From Lumbricus terrestris (Eukaryota > Annelida > Clitellata > Crassiclitellata > Lumbricidae), in the NCBI GenBank assembly GCA_949752735.1, contig OX457041.1, forward strand, positions 21,790,117 through 21,854,116: a stretch of 64,000 bases of DNA, written 5' to 3'. A program made the position numbers and the translations under genes. Each line of letters begins with the position of its first letter. Positions within the stretch are counted from its first letter, which is position 1. Positions 31,215 through 39,614 of the stretch are shown piece by piece. Below the pieces are notes generated by a model, which saw only the letters and a list, made by a program, of their open reading frames with translations, made no database searches and was not told the DNA's origin.

Positions 31215-31829
31215 ATGAGTCGCTACACATGCTTTAAAGTTAATATTTCGGAAGCGCAACAAGACAAAATTAAAAAATCTCTCCAAGCGGGAACTGGTGT
31301 GAGTATCAAACTAAGCCATAGCGATATAAACGGAGAGCATGCTTTGGCTTTCACGCAAGCACAGGTCAATAAATTAGCTAAAGCGTATGAAAAAGGAACA
31401 GGTGTGATCATCAAAATGAGTAAAACGCAATTGGAGAACAATAAGAAAGTCCAAGGGGGATTTATAGGTGCTATACTTCCGTTTCTAGCAACAGCGGGTA
31501 AATTCCTTGTGTCTAAATTACTACCTAGTTTAGCGATGGGGGCTATGACCGGCGTAGGTTCCGCGACCGCGTCGAAGATTGTTGATTCAATCAGCGGATC
31601 TGGTGTAAAGTACCTAAAGAAAATCTATGCGAAGAAAGGTGATTTGACGTGTAAGATAAAATCAGTCGGGTCTGGTTTGTACTTATCCCCATGGTCAAAA
31701 GGCGCCTCGATAACAGGATCCGGGTTGTACATGAAAACAGGGTCGGGGTATGTGCCTATAGGTAGAGGACTTTTGTTTGGACCAAATTCCCCGTTTCAAA
31801 ATATTCCGATACTCGGCATGATATTGTAA
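31215..31829 (+). CDS. Putative virion core/membrane-active protein (pX/pVI-like)
   Basis: 204 residues from the ATG at 31215; the preceding TTATAAA sits directly on it. The N-terminal half has two related units, each ending GTGV(S/I)IK(L/M)S. A glycine-rich hydrophobic segment follows (GGFIGAILPFLATAGKFLV), then SKLLPSLAMGAMTGVGSATA. The tail is Gly/Ser-rich and basic. Such GG-plus-amphipathic proteins sit beside capsid genes in Polintons and adintoviruses and are compared with adenovirus pX or pVI. The exact role is uncertain: DNA condensation or membrane disruption during entry. Confidence 0.6.
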   Translation: MSRYTCFKVNISEAQQDKIKKSLQAGTGVSIKLSHSDINGEHALAFTQAQVNKLAKAYEKGTGVIIKMSKTQLENNKKVQGGFIGAILPFLATAGKFLVSKLLPSLAMGAMTGVGSATASKIVDSISGSGVKYLKKIYAKKGDLTCKIKSVGSGLYLSPWSKGASITGSGLYMKTGSGYVPIGRGLLFGPNSPFQNIPILGMIL

Positions 31830-31867
31830 ATTATCTGTTATAAAAAAATATCATGTAAATAAAACGA

Positions 31868-32524
31868 ATGGAAAACGAAGGCATCAAAATAACACAATCA
31901 CTCTATCCGAAGCTTCCATCAGCACCGGAAGGAGAAATACATATCGTCACAGGGTCGGCGCAAACGTACCGGCTCCAAAAGATTGGTGAAATTAAGAAAG
32001 AAATCGAGCAAGAACGCGACAAAAGAGCGGCGTTGAGTAAAAAGTACCATAGAAGTGTAAGCGTAATCGGTGCAGTAGGTGGCGTCCTCTCAGCGGTCAC
32101 GATGGGACTCGGAGTTTCAGGAATCGGAGTATTATCCACTATAATCGCAGCACCCATTGCTATGGCTTTGGAAGGAGCGGCATTAGGTGTGGGGCTGTTA
32201 AGTATAATCGGTATCTACATCAGTAAAAAGCTTGCGTTGAAGGCTGAGAAGCATGAAAAAATCAAAACGCTAGCCGACGCGAAACTCAACACGATCAGCG
32301 ACCATATTTCAAAAGCTCTCATGGATGATAACATTTCAGACCAGGAATATTCCCTGATTCTGAGCGAGATTGAAAAATTCAACGGCATGAAAGAAGAAAT
32401 TAGGAGTAATATCAAAGTTGCGATCGACGCGATGGACGAGGTGACGAAACAATCACTCATCGATCGTGGAAAAGATGAAGCCCGGCAGTACTTTCAATCT
32501 ATGTTTGAGAAAAAAAAAGACTAA
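31868..32524 (+). CDS. Polinton membrane protein with helical tail
   Basis: 218 residues. A charged N-terminal helix (about 38-62) leads into a long Gly/Ala-rich hydrophobic region (64-118), enough for two membrane passes. A soluble helical tail follows (125-200; EKIKTLADAKLNTISDHISK onward). Similar hydrophobic-plus-helix proteins are frequent in invertebrate Polintons, but I know no established function. The tail, from about residue 112, has been copied twice downstream in the chimeric genes at 32706 and 33171. Confidence 0.7.
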   Translation: MENEGIKITQSLYPKLPSAPEGEIHIVTGSAQTYRLQKIGEIKKEIEQERDKRAALSKKYHRSVSVIGAVGGVLSAVTMGLGVSGIGVLSTIIAAPIAMALEGAALGVGLLSIIGIYISKKLALKAEKHEKIKTLADAKLNTISDHISKALMDDNISDQEYSLILSEIEKFNGMKEEIRSNIKVAIDAMDEVTKQSLIDRGKDEARQYFQSMFEKKKD

Positions 32525-32529
32525 CGCAA

Positions 32530-32640
32530 ACATACGTGAAAACATGTAGACGTATGTTGTTACGTCTGGAAATACGTCTAACATTCACAAACATACGTGA
32601 AAACATGTAGACGTATGTCGTTACGTCTGGAAATACGTCC
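32530..32640. repeat. Intergenic hairpin repeats
   Basis: ACATACGT and ACGTATGT form 8-bp arms around a 12-base loop at 32530-32557 and 32591-32618, each followed by (G/T)TTACGTCTGGAAATACGTC. A third copy (33110-33137) overlaps the stop codon of the first chimeric gene. A partial copy lies near 33565. Confidence 0.85.
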
Positions 32641-32705
32641 AACTTATGTTTTGAAACATGTCGAAAAAACACGTCTGAAAACATTATATTTTTCTTTTAC
32701 TTAAA

Positions 32706-33119
32706 ATGTCGTTTCTAAAAAACACCGACCCCGCGAAAAGAGACCTTATCGTTGCTGAATATCTGAAAACCAAGAAGAATTTTCAACAAAACTTTTTATC
32801 GGAGAGATTGGGAGATTCGGGACTGCAAAGTATAATCGCCAGTTACATCTGTAAAAAGCTGATGATGAATGAAAAGATCAAAACGCTAGCTGACGTGAAA
32901 CTCAACACGATCTGCGACTATATTGAAAAAGCTCTCATGGATGATAACATTTCAGATGAGGAATATTCGTTGATGCTGAGCGAGATTGAAAAATTCAATA
33001 ACAAGAAAGAAGAGATTAGAAGTAAAATTAAAGTCGTGATGGATGTGGTGAACGAGGTGACGAAGAAGTCAGGTAGAAAAACAAAAAACGAATCTATCAA
33101 AAAGACAAAACATACGTGA
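32706..33119 (+). CDS. Chimeric paralogue 1 (DUF8207-protein head + membrane-protein tail)
   Basis: 137 residues. Residues 1-41 (MSFLKNTDPAKRDLIVAEYL onward) copy the N-terminus of the protein at 33607. From residue 42 the sequence matches the membrane protein at 31868 from its residue 112 (SIIASYICKKL against SIIGIYISKKL) through the helical tail. The hydrophobic region is lost. The frame is intact and starts at the usual TTAAAATG, so it may be expressed. A tandem duplication followed by internal deletion explains it. The function is unknown; it could bridge partners of the two parent proteins. Confidence 0.75.
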   Translation: MSFLKNTDPAKRDLIVAEYLKTKKNFQQNFLSERLGDSGLQSIIASYICKKLMMNEKIKTLADVKLNTICDYIEKALMDDNISDEEYSLMLSEIEKFNNKKEEIRSKIKVVMDVVNEVTKKSGRKTKNESIKKTKHT

Positions 33120-33170
33120 AAACATGTAGACGTATGTTGTTACGTCTGAAAATATTTTTTTCTACTTAAA

Positions 33171-33548
33171 ATGTCGTTTCAAAAAATAACCGATCCCGCG
33201 AAAAGAGCCGATTTCGTTGTAGAAAATCTGAAAATAATCGATGAACATAATAAACAAATTTTATGGGGTTTAATAGGTGATTCGGAGATGGGAAGTTTAA
33301 TCGACAGCTATAAAAATCAGATGATGAAAGCTGAGAAGCACGAAGAAATCAAAACGCAAGCTGTCGCGAAACTCAACACGATCAGCGACCATATTACAAA
33401 AGCTCTCCTGGATGATATCATTTCGGTTGAGGAATATTATCTGATTCTAAGCGATATTAAAGAAATTTGGGGCAATAAGATTACAACCATAGCGGAATCG
33501 TTACGCAATCAAGTAATAAGTCAGGAGGTACTTGCAATCTATGTTTGA
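33171..33548 (+). CDS. Chimeric paralogue 2 (more diverged)
   Basis: 125 residues with the same architecture as the gene at 32706. The head MSFQKITDPAKR comes from the protein at 33607. At the same junction a tail begins (MMKAEKHEEIKTQAVAKLNT) that resembles the membrane protein. Both halves are more diverged, and the C-terminus (after about residue 100) is different. It lies 51 bp after chimera 1 behind another hairpin repeat and starts at TTAAAATG. No function is known; it may be decaying or diversifying. Confidence 0.7.
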   Translation: MSFQKITDPAKRADFVVENLKIIDEHNKQILWGLIGDSEMGSLIDSYKNQMMKAEKHEEIKTQAVAKLNTISDHITKALLDDIISVEEYYLILSDIKEIWGNKITTIAESLRNQVISQEVLAIYV

Positions 33549-33606
33549 GAAAAATAACGAATCTGTCTGGAAATACGTCTGAAAACATTATATTCCTAAT
33601 TTTAAA

Positions 33607-34506
33607 ATGTCGTTTTATAAAATAACCGACCCAGCGAAAAGAGACCTTATCGTTGCTGAATATCTGAAAACAAAGAAGAATATTCAACAAAACTTTTTAT
33701 CGGAGAAATTAGGAGATTCGGGGCTTCAGCAAGATTTAACCAAGTTCTTCAAACCTATCGTTGATTCCCAATCCGCAATTTCCAAAGAGCAAAATGTCTT
33801 ATTGTCCGCGATCAACCAAAATTCGGTAGCTACTTCAAATGCGCTACAAGCACTTCCTTCGTTACAGGGCCTTCAATTTCCTCAGCATCCGGCGATAGAA
33901 GCGAGTAGCGACGATCCAACCAAGGATATCAAAACCCTGTATTTTGGAGATATGGCGACTAAGTACCTTAATCAATACTTCTCCGATAAAAAAATCACCG
34001 ACACAACGTTCGGAATAAAAAGCAAAAATGACCAACGCTACATCGGCGACACTCTGATTTCGATAGAAGGAGACGACGTGACGGTTGGAAATAAGACTTA
34101 CACAGGAACACCGGGGCTTTGGGAGTTGTTGACGATGAAACAGCCGGACGCCGCGATATACGATGATAATGACATAGCTGATTACGCTGAAATTCTGTAC
34201 GCGACGAATGCTATAGCACAGGAAAAAAATCCTAACAGACCTAGATCATCTTCAGGTGCCAAATACAAACAAATTGTTGGACCGATATGGGAAAATAGGC
34301 CCCGCAGTACAGTAGGTAAAGGTGTCGACGTAATCGTCATCTCCGAAGACCCAAATGTATTAGTGAAACGGCTAGATTTATTAGTTAACGGCTTCAACGT
34401 GGGTAACACCGGAGTAAGAAACGAGCTCGTATCGATATGCGACGCGCTACTTCGACAAGGAGTGATGAACAAGGATACTTACAAAAATTTAATGTCGATA
34501 TTATAA
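33607..34506 (+). CDS. DUF8207-like Polinton protein
   Basis: 299 residues. The helical N-terminus (1-75) is the source of the heads of the two chimeric genes. A C-terminal globular domain (about 125-240) contains TTFGIKSKN, YIGDTLISIEGDDVTVGNKT, YTGTPGLWELLTMKQPD and ILYATNAIAQEKNPN. As I recall it, this is the pattern of the DUF8207 family seen in many invertebrate mobile elements; a profile search would decide. The function is not established, and its place between capsid genes suggests a virion component. The stop codon TAA is separated from the next ATG by one base. Confidence 0.7.
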   Translation: MSFYKITDPAKRDLIVAEYLKTKKNIQQNFLSEKLGDSGLQQDLTKFFKPIVDSQSAISKEQNVLLSAINQNSVATSNALQALPSLQGLQFPQHPAIEASSDDPTKDIKTLYFGDMATKYLNQYFSDKKITDTTFGIKSKNDQRYIGDTLISIEGDDVTVGNKTYTGTPGLWELLTMKQPDAAIYDDNDIADYAEILYATNAIAQEKNPNRPRSSSGAKYKQIVGPIWENRPRSTVGKGVDVIVISEDPNVLVKRLDLLVNGFNVGNTGVRNELVSICDALLRQGVMNKDTYKNLMSIL

Positions 34507-34507
34507 A

Positions 34508-34927
34508 ATGATGATCAATAATAGAATGAGTTACAGGAGGCGATACGTTATCGGTGGATCTGGTATAGTTGATGCTATTTCAGGATTTTTCAAAAGACTA
34601 ATCACATCGAATGCCGCCAACCAGCTAGCAGCGAGAGCTCTTAGTGCTAGCAAAGACGTGGCGATAGAAATTGGGAAAAAGGCTATCGATGTTGGGAAAA
34701 CAGCTGCAACCGACGCTGGTAAACGATTAGTGGAGAAAACAGCGGTAAAACTGTTGGCTGCTCCAAAGAAACAGGTTACGCAGGAAACTCGAGATATTCT
34801 TGCTCGACTTAGTAGCATCGGAGCGAATCCGGAGAGCGCTAATATTAATAATCTGATGATGGGGAATGGTATATTGATCCAAGATTTAGTGCGTAAGCGA
34901 AACGGTGCAGGAATGAAGGTCGTGTAA
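34508..34927 (+). CDS. Small basic amphipathic virion protein (pVI-like candidate)
   Basis: 139 residues from 34508; Met codons at 34511 and 34526 are alternatives. An Arg/Tyr-rich start (MSYRRRYVIGGSG) is followed by one long Ala/Lys-rich amphipathic helix (about 20-95; KDVAIEIGKKAIDVGKTAAT). It ends in a basic tail. Proteins of this shape next to the major capsid gene in Polintons are compared with adenovirus core or pVI proteins. A GG near the N-terminus (IGG-SG) could be a protease site for the element's adenain-like protease; that is inference. Confidence 0.6.
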   Translation: MMINNRMSYRRRYVIGGSGIVDAISGFFKRLITSNAANQLAARALSASKDVAIEIGKKAIDVGKTAATDAGKRLVEKTAVKLLAAPKKQVTQETRDILARLSSIGANPESANINNLMMGNGILIQDLVRKRNGAGMKVV

Positions 34928-34951
34928 AAAAAAATATTATTCTACAATAAA

Positions 34952-36244
34952 ATGATGTCTGATATTCTAAGATTTACCGATGAACCTCTGATTGATGTGT
35001 CTATCGAGAGCTACGAATGGCAACAGTATAACCCGATATCGGGATCGCAAATAAACACCCCGTCGAATATTACAATTATCATCGAAAGTCAAAGTATTTA
35101 CTGCCATCCAGCGGAATCTTATCTATTATTCGAGGGTAGATTGACGAAGGCGGACAACCTCAACACCGCGTACGCTAATGACGATGCTGTAACCCTTACG
35201 AATAATGGACTTATGCATCTATTCCAACAAATTTCGTACAGAATGTCGAACCAAGAAATTGAAACGATATCTAACCCAGGCCAGGCAACGACGATGTTCG
35301 GTTTACTCAAATACCCAAATGATTTTCAACTGGCACAAGGGTTAAATCAGCTGTGGTACAAGGACAGTGGCAGGACGGCTGTTATCGCGGATAACCAAGG
35401 TTTCAGCATTCGACAGTCATATCTAATTCAAAAACCGGGGGTAAAAGGCACGTTTAGCTTTATCGTTCCGTTGAAACATATTTTTGGATTTTGCGAAGAT
35501 TACAACAAGGTTGTTTATGGTGTGAGACATGAGCTAATTCTTTCTCGTAAAGGCGACGATGACGCAATTTTTAGACACGCTGATGCGGATGCTGGGAAAG
35601 TCGTACTTGATAAAATCTCGTGGTTTATGCCTCATGTTATACCATCTCTTATGGAGGACCACCAATTGAACAAAACGATCGCATCGAAAGCAACGTTCCT
35701 AGTTGGATTCAGGGCTCGTCAATGCGATGTTACAGTCGTCCATCATTCGACTAGTTTTGAATGGAAACTTGGCGTCAAGTCATCTCCTGAACAACCTAGG
35801 TACGTCATAATTGGATTTCAAACCAATCGAGATGGTAACCAGGAACGTAACCCATCGATTTTCGATCATTGCAATCTGACTAACATGTACGTGACGATGA
35901 ATACAACCCGATACCCAGCCTTCGACTACTACCTATCATTCCCGAATCAGCAATTCTCGCGAGCGTACAGAGCAGCGGCTACGTTTAGCGAAAAATTCTA
36001 CGGAATGGACGAAAAGTTAACGCAAAGCAATATCACACCGGTAGATTTCAAAGAGCTGTACCCGATTATGGTGTTTGATATGAGCAGGCAACCCGAGCGT
36101 CTGAAGTCCTCGGCAGTCGATATCCAGATCAGAGGTACTTTTAGTGTGGCGCCTCCTGTTGGGACGAAAGCGTACGCGGTGGTGATTTATGACAAGTTAT
36201 TCAATTTTCAATCGGATGGTGACAAAATAGGTAAGATCTACTAA
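34952..36244 (+). CDS. Major capsid protein, double jelly-roll
   Basis: 430 residues, beta-rich throughout. It carries the hallmarks of the Polinton/adintovirus hexon: an N-terminal SYEWQQYNPISGSQINTPS block, a central FSFIVPLKHIFGFCEDYNKV block, RYVIIGFQTNRDGNQ..NPSIFDH in the second barrel, and AYAVVIYDKLFNF at the C-terminus. Length fits the double jelly-roll family. Trimers would form the capsid facets. It is the last rightward gene, and the fibre block converges on it 36 bp downstream. No lesion is seen, which is notable because capsid genes are often lost from old Polintons. Confidence 0.88.
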   Translation: MMSDILRFTDEPLIDVSIESYEWQQYNPISGSQINTPSNITIIIESQSIYCHPAESYLLFEGRLTKADNLNTAYANDDAVTLTNNGLMHLFQQISYRMSNQEIETISNPGQATTMFGLLKYPNDFQLAQGLNQLWYKDSGRTAVIADNQGFSIRQSYLIQKPGVKGTFSFIVPLKHIFGFCEDYNKVVYGVRHELILSRKGDDDAIFRHADADAGKVVLDKISWFMPHVIPSLMEDHQLNKTIASKATFLVGFRARQCDVTVVHHSTSFEWKLGVKSSPEQPRYVIIGFQTNRDGNQERNPSIFDHCNLTNMYVTMNTTRYPAFDYYLSFPNQQFSRAYRAAATFSEKFYGMDEKLTQSNITPVDFKELYPIMVFDMSRQPERLKSSAVDIQIRGTFSVAPPVGTKAYAVVIYDKLFNFQSDGDKIGKIY

Positions 36245-36280
36245 ATTGTGTAAATTCAAAACTAAATGTGGTTTCGAATT

Positions 36281-36907
36281 TTAAGGTCGTAAGTACGCCG
36301 CTGAAAAATCCCTGCCTAATATGACTACAGAGGCGTTCGCTTCAGCAAATATCTCGAGGTAGTCGGTATTTGTTAAGTAAACTACGGTATTGCCCGTTGC
36401 GTTAATATACAATCCAATAACACCTCCGCCACCAGCAATCTGCATGTACGATGTTCCATTTTTGTAAAGGAAAACGTTACCGTAATTTTTTGTAATATCG
36501 TCCTGAAATTCAACATAAGCGGAAACGATGTAATATCCAGCTTTCTGGGGGAAGAAACGGTTCGAACTGGTGATGAAACAATTATCAGTATCAAATCTTG
36601 TTGTATTAAAATTTACTTTTGTGTGAATTATACCAGGAATACCTTGAAATTTAGGATCGGAATTGTAAGCACTAAACGCTGGACCAAATGCAGTTGAATG
36701 TATGTAATTCTTTGTAGCCGCGTCTTGAAGATCGGAAGGATCTGCCACATTAATCAGCTTCTTGGAACCCAAGTCGATATTTTCCACCGCTGCGTTCGCT
36801 CCATCTCGTCTTAGAAAAGTATTGTTGATTTGAGGATATGTGACACCACCCGCTTCTACCCGTGATGCCGATCCACCATCCATTTGTCCAAAAATGTTAA
36901 CAGGCAT
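36281..36907 (-). CDS. Putative fibre protein 1 (C1q-like head)
   Basis: 208 residues. A conserved N-terminal peptide, MPVNIFGQM, is followed by NTFLRRDGANAAVENIDLGS, a tail-fibre-like repeat. The head is a C-terminal beta-sandwich of about 130 residues with the C1q/TNF-like pattern: GPAFSAYNS near its start, FFPQKAGYYIVSAYVEF in the middle and DFSAAYLRP at the end. Such trimeric heads recognise receptors in many viruses and phages; that role here is inference. It has a short linker and no second repeat, unlike its two neighbours. It starts at AATAAAATG. Confidence 0.65.
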   Translation of the reverse strand: MPVNIFGQMDGGSASRVEAGGVTYPQINNTFLRRDGANAAVENIDLGSKKLINVADPSDLQDAATKNYIHSTAFGPAFSAYNSDPKFQGIPGIIHTKVNFNTTRFDTDNCFITSSNRFFPQKAGYYIVSAYVEFQDDITKNYGNVFLYKNGTSYMQIAGGGGVIGLYINATGNTVVYLTNTDYLEIFAEANASVVILGRDFSAAYLRP

Positions 36908-36955
36908 TTTATTATACGATGATATTTTTACACTTTCCCATCGATTTGGTAGAAT

Positions 36956-37705
36956 TTAGGGTCGTAAGTACGCAGCTGAAAAGTCAAAGACCTCAATGTT
37001 TGCGTCTACGTCTGTCATAGCAATTAGCTCGAGGTAGTCGGTGTTATTTAATCGAACTAGGCAAGTACCCGATACATTATTATTCGCCACAGCCGTACCT
37101 CCACCGCCGTAATCACCACCACCACCGGGCAACCTCATGTAGAACATCCCATTTTTGACTATGGAAACCATGCCAGCAGTTCTTGCACTATCACGGCGAA
37201 ATTCCACAAACACCGAAACCATATAAAATCCGGCTTTCTGAGGAAAGAATCGTTTCGAATTGATGAAACAATTATCCGGGTCGAATCTTTCTCTCGTGAA
37301 AATTAGTGTCGTGGCGGTGCCAGCGGGGATGGCCTGGGAACTGGAGCCGTGAGCACTAAACGCTGGACCAAAGTTGGTCTTTGTGAGTCTAGATACTACC
37401 GAAGCAATTTGTTCGTCGACATATTTTTTATTAGTCAAATGATTATCGTTGGATGGAATGCCAGGGTGATTCGTTATCAAATCCACACCTTGTCCGTAAC
37501 TTAGAGCCTCATCCATTCCGCAATCCGGATTATTCGTTATAGGTAGGCCTATGATGCAGTAGCCATTCATATTTAGTTCTCCAGTAGCCGGATTCGTTCC
37601 ATCTCGTCTTAGAAAAGTATTGCCGGCTGTGGAAAATGTGGTACCACCCGCTGCTACCTGTGGTGTTGATTTAACACCCATTCTTCCAAATATATCGATA
37701 GGCAT
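36956..37705 (-). CDS. Putative fibre protein 2 (C1q-like head)
   Basis: 249 residues, the longest of the triplet. It has the same N-terminal peptide (MPIDIFGRM) and the phrase FLRRDGTNPATGELNMNGYC. A second shaft-like segment follows (GMDEALSYGQ..DLITNHPGIPSNDNHLTNKKYVDEQ). The C-terminal C1q-like head (about 118-249) includes GPAFSAHGSS, RFFPQKAGFYMVSVFVEFRR and DFSAAYLRP. A glycine-rich loop (LPGGGGDYGGGG) differs from the other two heads, as expected if loops determine receptor choice. It is 48 bp from fibre 1. Confidence 0.65.
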   Translation of the reverse strand: MPIDIFGRMGVKSTPQVAAGGTTFSTAGNTFLRRDGTNPATGELNMNGYCIIGLPITNNPDCGMDEALSYGQGVDLITNHPGIPSNDNHLTNKKYVDEQIASVVSRLTKTNFGPAFSAHGSSSQAIPAGTATTLIFTRERFDPDNCFINSKRFFPQKAGFYMVSVFVEFRRDSARTAGMVSIVKNGMFYMRLPGGGGDYGGGGTAVANNNVSGTCLVRLNNTDYLELIAMTDVDANIEVFDFSAAYLRP

Positions 37706-37733
37706 TTTATAATGAGATTATTTTTTTCAGTCG

Positions 37734-38375
37734 CTATGGTCGTAAAAATGCGATGGAAAAGTCTCTCGCCATTATGTTTGTTTTGATGGTTGAATAAACA
37801 CCTATCTCGAGATAATCGGTTTCGGTTAGAAAAACTAAGGTACTACCTGTTGCCACCAAATCCCCTCCACCTGAAATTTGCATGTACACCCCGTCATTTT
37901 TATACAGGTAGAAGAAACTACCGGCAATAATACCGGGGTCTCGGTTAACAAAATCTACATACATCGAAACGATATAACAACCGGCTTTACCAGGGGTGAA
38001 ACGAGTCAGCCTCGTACTATTCACACCACCTCTTTTGAATCTTACTATATCGAAAGAAACTCTTGTGAAAGTACTAGCGTCTATGCTTTGCGTAGCTGAA
38101 GAGTAAGCGCTAATCGTGGGCCCTATTGCATCGATGTATTTCGTTATTAAATCCATAACCTGTCCTCGACTTAGAGCCTCATCCATTCCCGCTTCCAGAG
38201 TATTCGTTGTGGGTAGACCTTTTATCACGCAGCCATTCATATCTAGATCTCCAGTAACAGGGTTTGCTCCATCTCGTCTTAGAAAAGTACTGTTTGCCTG
38301 AGTTGTTGTGACGCCGTCCGATATTACTCGTGGCGCTGATTCGCTAACCATTTGTCCAAATATGTTTACAGGCAT
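37734..38375 (-). CDS. Putative fibre protein 3 (C1q-like head)
   Basis: 213 residues. MPVNIFGQM is identical to fibre 1. The shaft phrase FLRRDGANPVTGDLDMNGCV and GMDEALSRGQ match fibre 2. The head is the most diverged (RFTPGKAGCYIVSMYVDF; ending DFSIAFLRP). Retention of both ends with a diverged middle argues for one anchoring partner at the N-terminus, plausibly the penton, and selection for different surfaces. It lies next to the protease gene, with 4 bp between their coding ends. Confidence 0.65.
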   Translation of the reverse strand: MPVNIFGQMVSESAPRVISDGVTTTQANSTFLRRDGANPVTGDLDMNGCVIKGLPTTNTLEAGMDEALSRGQVMDLITKYIDAIGPTISAYSSATQSIDASTFTRVSFDIVRFKRGGVNSTRLTRFTPGKAGCYIVSMYVDFVNRDPGIIAGSFFYLYKNDGVYMQISGGGDLVATGSTLVFLTETDYLEIGVYSTIKTNIMARDFSIAFLRP

Positions 38376-38379
38376 TTTA

Positions 38380-38814
38380 TTAGTATAAATTATTTATAAC
38401 GTCTTGAAATTTACAACCGTCTGACACAGTCTTTTTTAGGACGTAAAGGCATAAATGACCGCAAAAGACTTCACCATCTGGTTGAATTCGTTCACTGTTG
38501 TAGTAGATGGGGCTATGTAAATACTTGACGAGTTCTGTGGGTGGTGGTAGGCCGTAACTATCGAAATATATTTTATCCTTGCCCTTCTTTAAAAACGAGC
38601 ACCAGTGGGTCCCTCTTCCTTGCGAGTCGTCCAAGTTTAGTATCCCACACTCATTTCGTCTAGGTTTTTTCGGTAGTTCATCTCGTAAGAAGACGCCACG
38701 GAAGTTTTTTATGTTTAGTTTTTTCACGGCTTCGATCAGCTGTATGTTCGAGAGAGGGACATTTGGTAATACAACACCTTCAACGTTTATTTCTTTGTTT
38801 GTTTCAAAGCTCAT
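38380..38814 (-). CDS. Adenain-like (ULP1/C5) maturation cysteine protease
   Basis: 144 residues. The catalytic set of the adenovirus-type protease is visible: H70 (RGTHWCSF), D85 (IYFDSYG), Q111 (RIQPDGEVFCGHLC) and nucleophile C118 in the same segment. Length matches Polinton proteases, which are shorter than adenovirus enzymes. It would process capsid and core precursors. Its start overlaps the stop of the next gene (38804) by 11 bp, and the start context is AATAAAAATG. Confidence 0.9.
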   Translation of the reverse strand: MSFETNKEINVEGVVLPNVPLSNIQLIEAVKKLNIKNFRGVFLRDELPKKPRRNECGILNLDDSQGRGTHWCSFLKKGKDKIYFDSYGLPPPTELVKYLHSPIYYNSERIQPDGEVFCGHLCLYVLKKTVSDGCKFQDVINNLY

Positions 38815-39613
38815 TTTTATTTGTTTCTTCTAAATATTTTATAAAATCATACGCTTTTTCCACCCGATCTATTTTGTTCGCTTTTTGCATATTTTTTTCC
38901 AATAGTACTGGGCAAATATTCATCCAATTCACAGCTTTATGAAGTTCTTTTTCATCGAACGATGATATTGGTGAAACAAAATCGAGATTCCAAACCGAGC
39001 CGTGATTGTCCATATTCATACCCTCTTCAAATTGGAACTCGATCCATTTCGTAAATGTTTTAAGACCGATACCGAGTTTACTTTTGAGACACTCTGGGAT
39101 TTCCATTTCACATTTTGGATCTGTCATTTTATCACGCCGTTGAGCTTCTATGCGGATGAGATAATAATTATGTCTACAATTTTTGCATACATTAGCATAT
39201 CCGTCTTTTTGGAATCGATTTTTATCGTATTCAGATATGTTCTTCTCTATTTTGCAGCCGCTACAAACTTTTCTTTCCTTCGTTTCTCTGTTCTCTAGCA
39301 TTGCATATTTATATGCACGCTCCTTTGCTTTGGTATTATGGCACGTTTTGCAGCTCGTATAAATTCCGTTCCTTTTTGTTTTATCTTTATGAAATTCGTT
39401 AAAACTTTTTTCAATCTTACAGCAGCAGCAAACTTTTTTGTTTTTTGTTTCCCCCACTTCAAGCTCTGAGTATTTTTGTCTAAGTTCCTTCGTTTTGATA
39501 ATGACACACTTTTTACAAGAAGCAAAATAGCCGCTCTTATTACGTTTGTTTTTGTAAAATTCAGTTAAGCTTTTCTCCATTTTGCAATTGTTGCATAATT
39601 TTAAGTCTGCCAT
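38804..39613 (-). CDS. Zinc-ribbon/HNH protein with lost catalytic residues
   Basis: 269 residues. Three similar four-Cys zinc ribbons (about 7-36, 62-91 and 117-146; C-x2-C...C-x2-C with EKS..EF..NK..KSGY-type cores) precede a diverged HNH domain. The paralogue at 39615 has W-H-L-D-H-V, but here the segment is W-N-L-D-F-V (N209, F212). Both metal/catalytic His residues are gone, although the surrounding fold (SPISSF, NWMNICPVL, KNMQKANKID) is kept. It is probably catalytically dead but still DNA-binding. It could be a regulator or a decaying copy; the intact 269-codon frame favours the former. Confidence 0.75.
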   Translation of the reverse strand: MADLKLCNNCKMEKSLTEFYKNKRNKSGYFASCKKCVIIKTKELRQKYSELEVGETKNKKVCCCCKIEKSFNEFHKDKTKRNGIYTSCKTCHNTKAKERAYKYAMLENRETKERKVCSGCKIEKNISEYDKNRFQKDGYANVCKNCRHNYYLIRIEAQRRDKMTDPKCEMEIPECLKSKLGIGLKTFTKWIEFQFEEGMNMDNHGSVWNLDFVSPISSFDEKELHKAVNWMNICPVLLEKNMQKANKIDRVEKAYDFIKYLEETNKNEL

Positions 39614-39614
39614 T

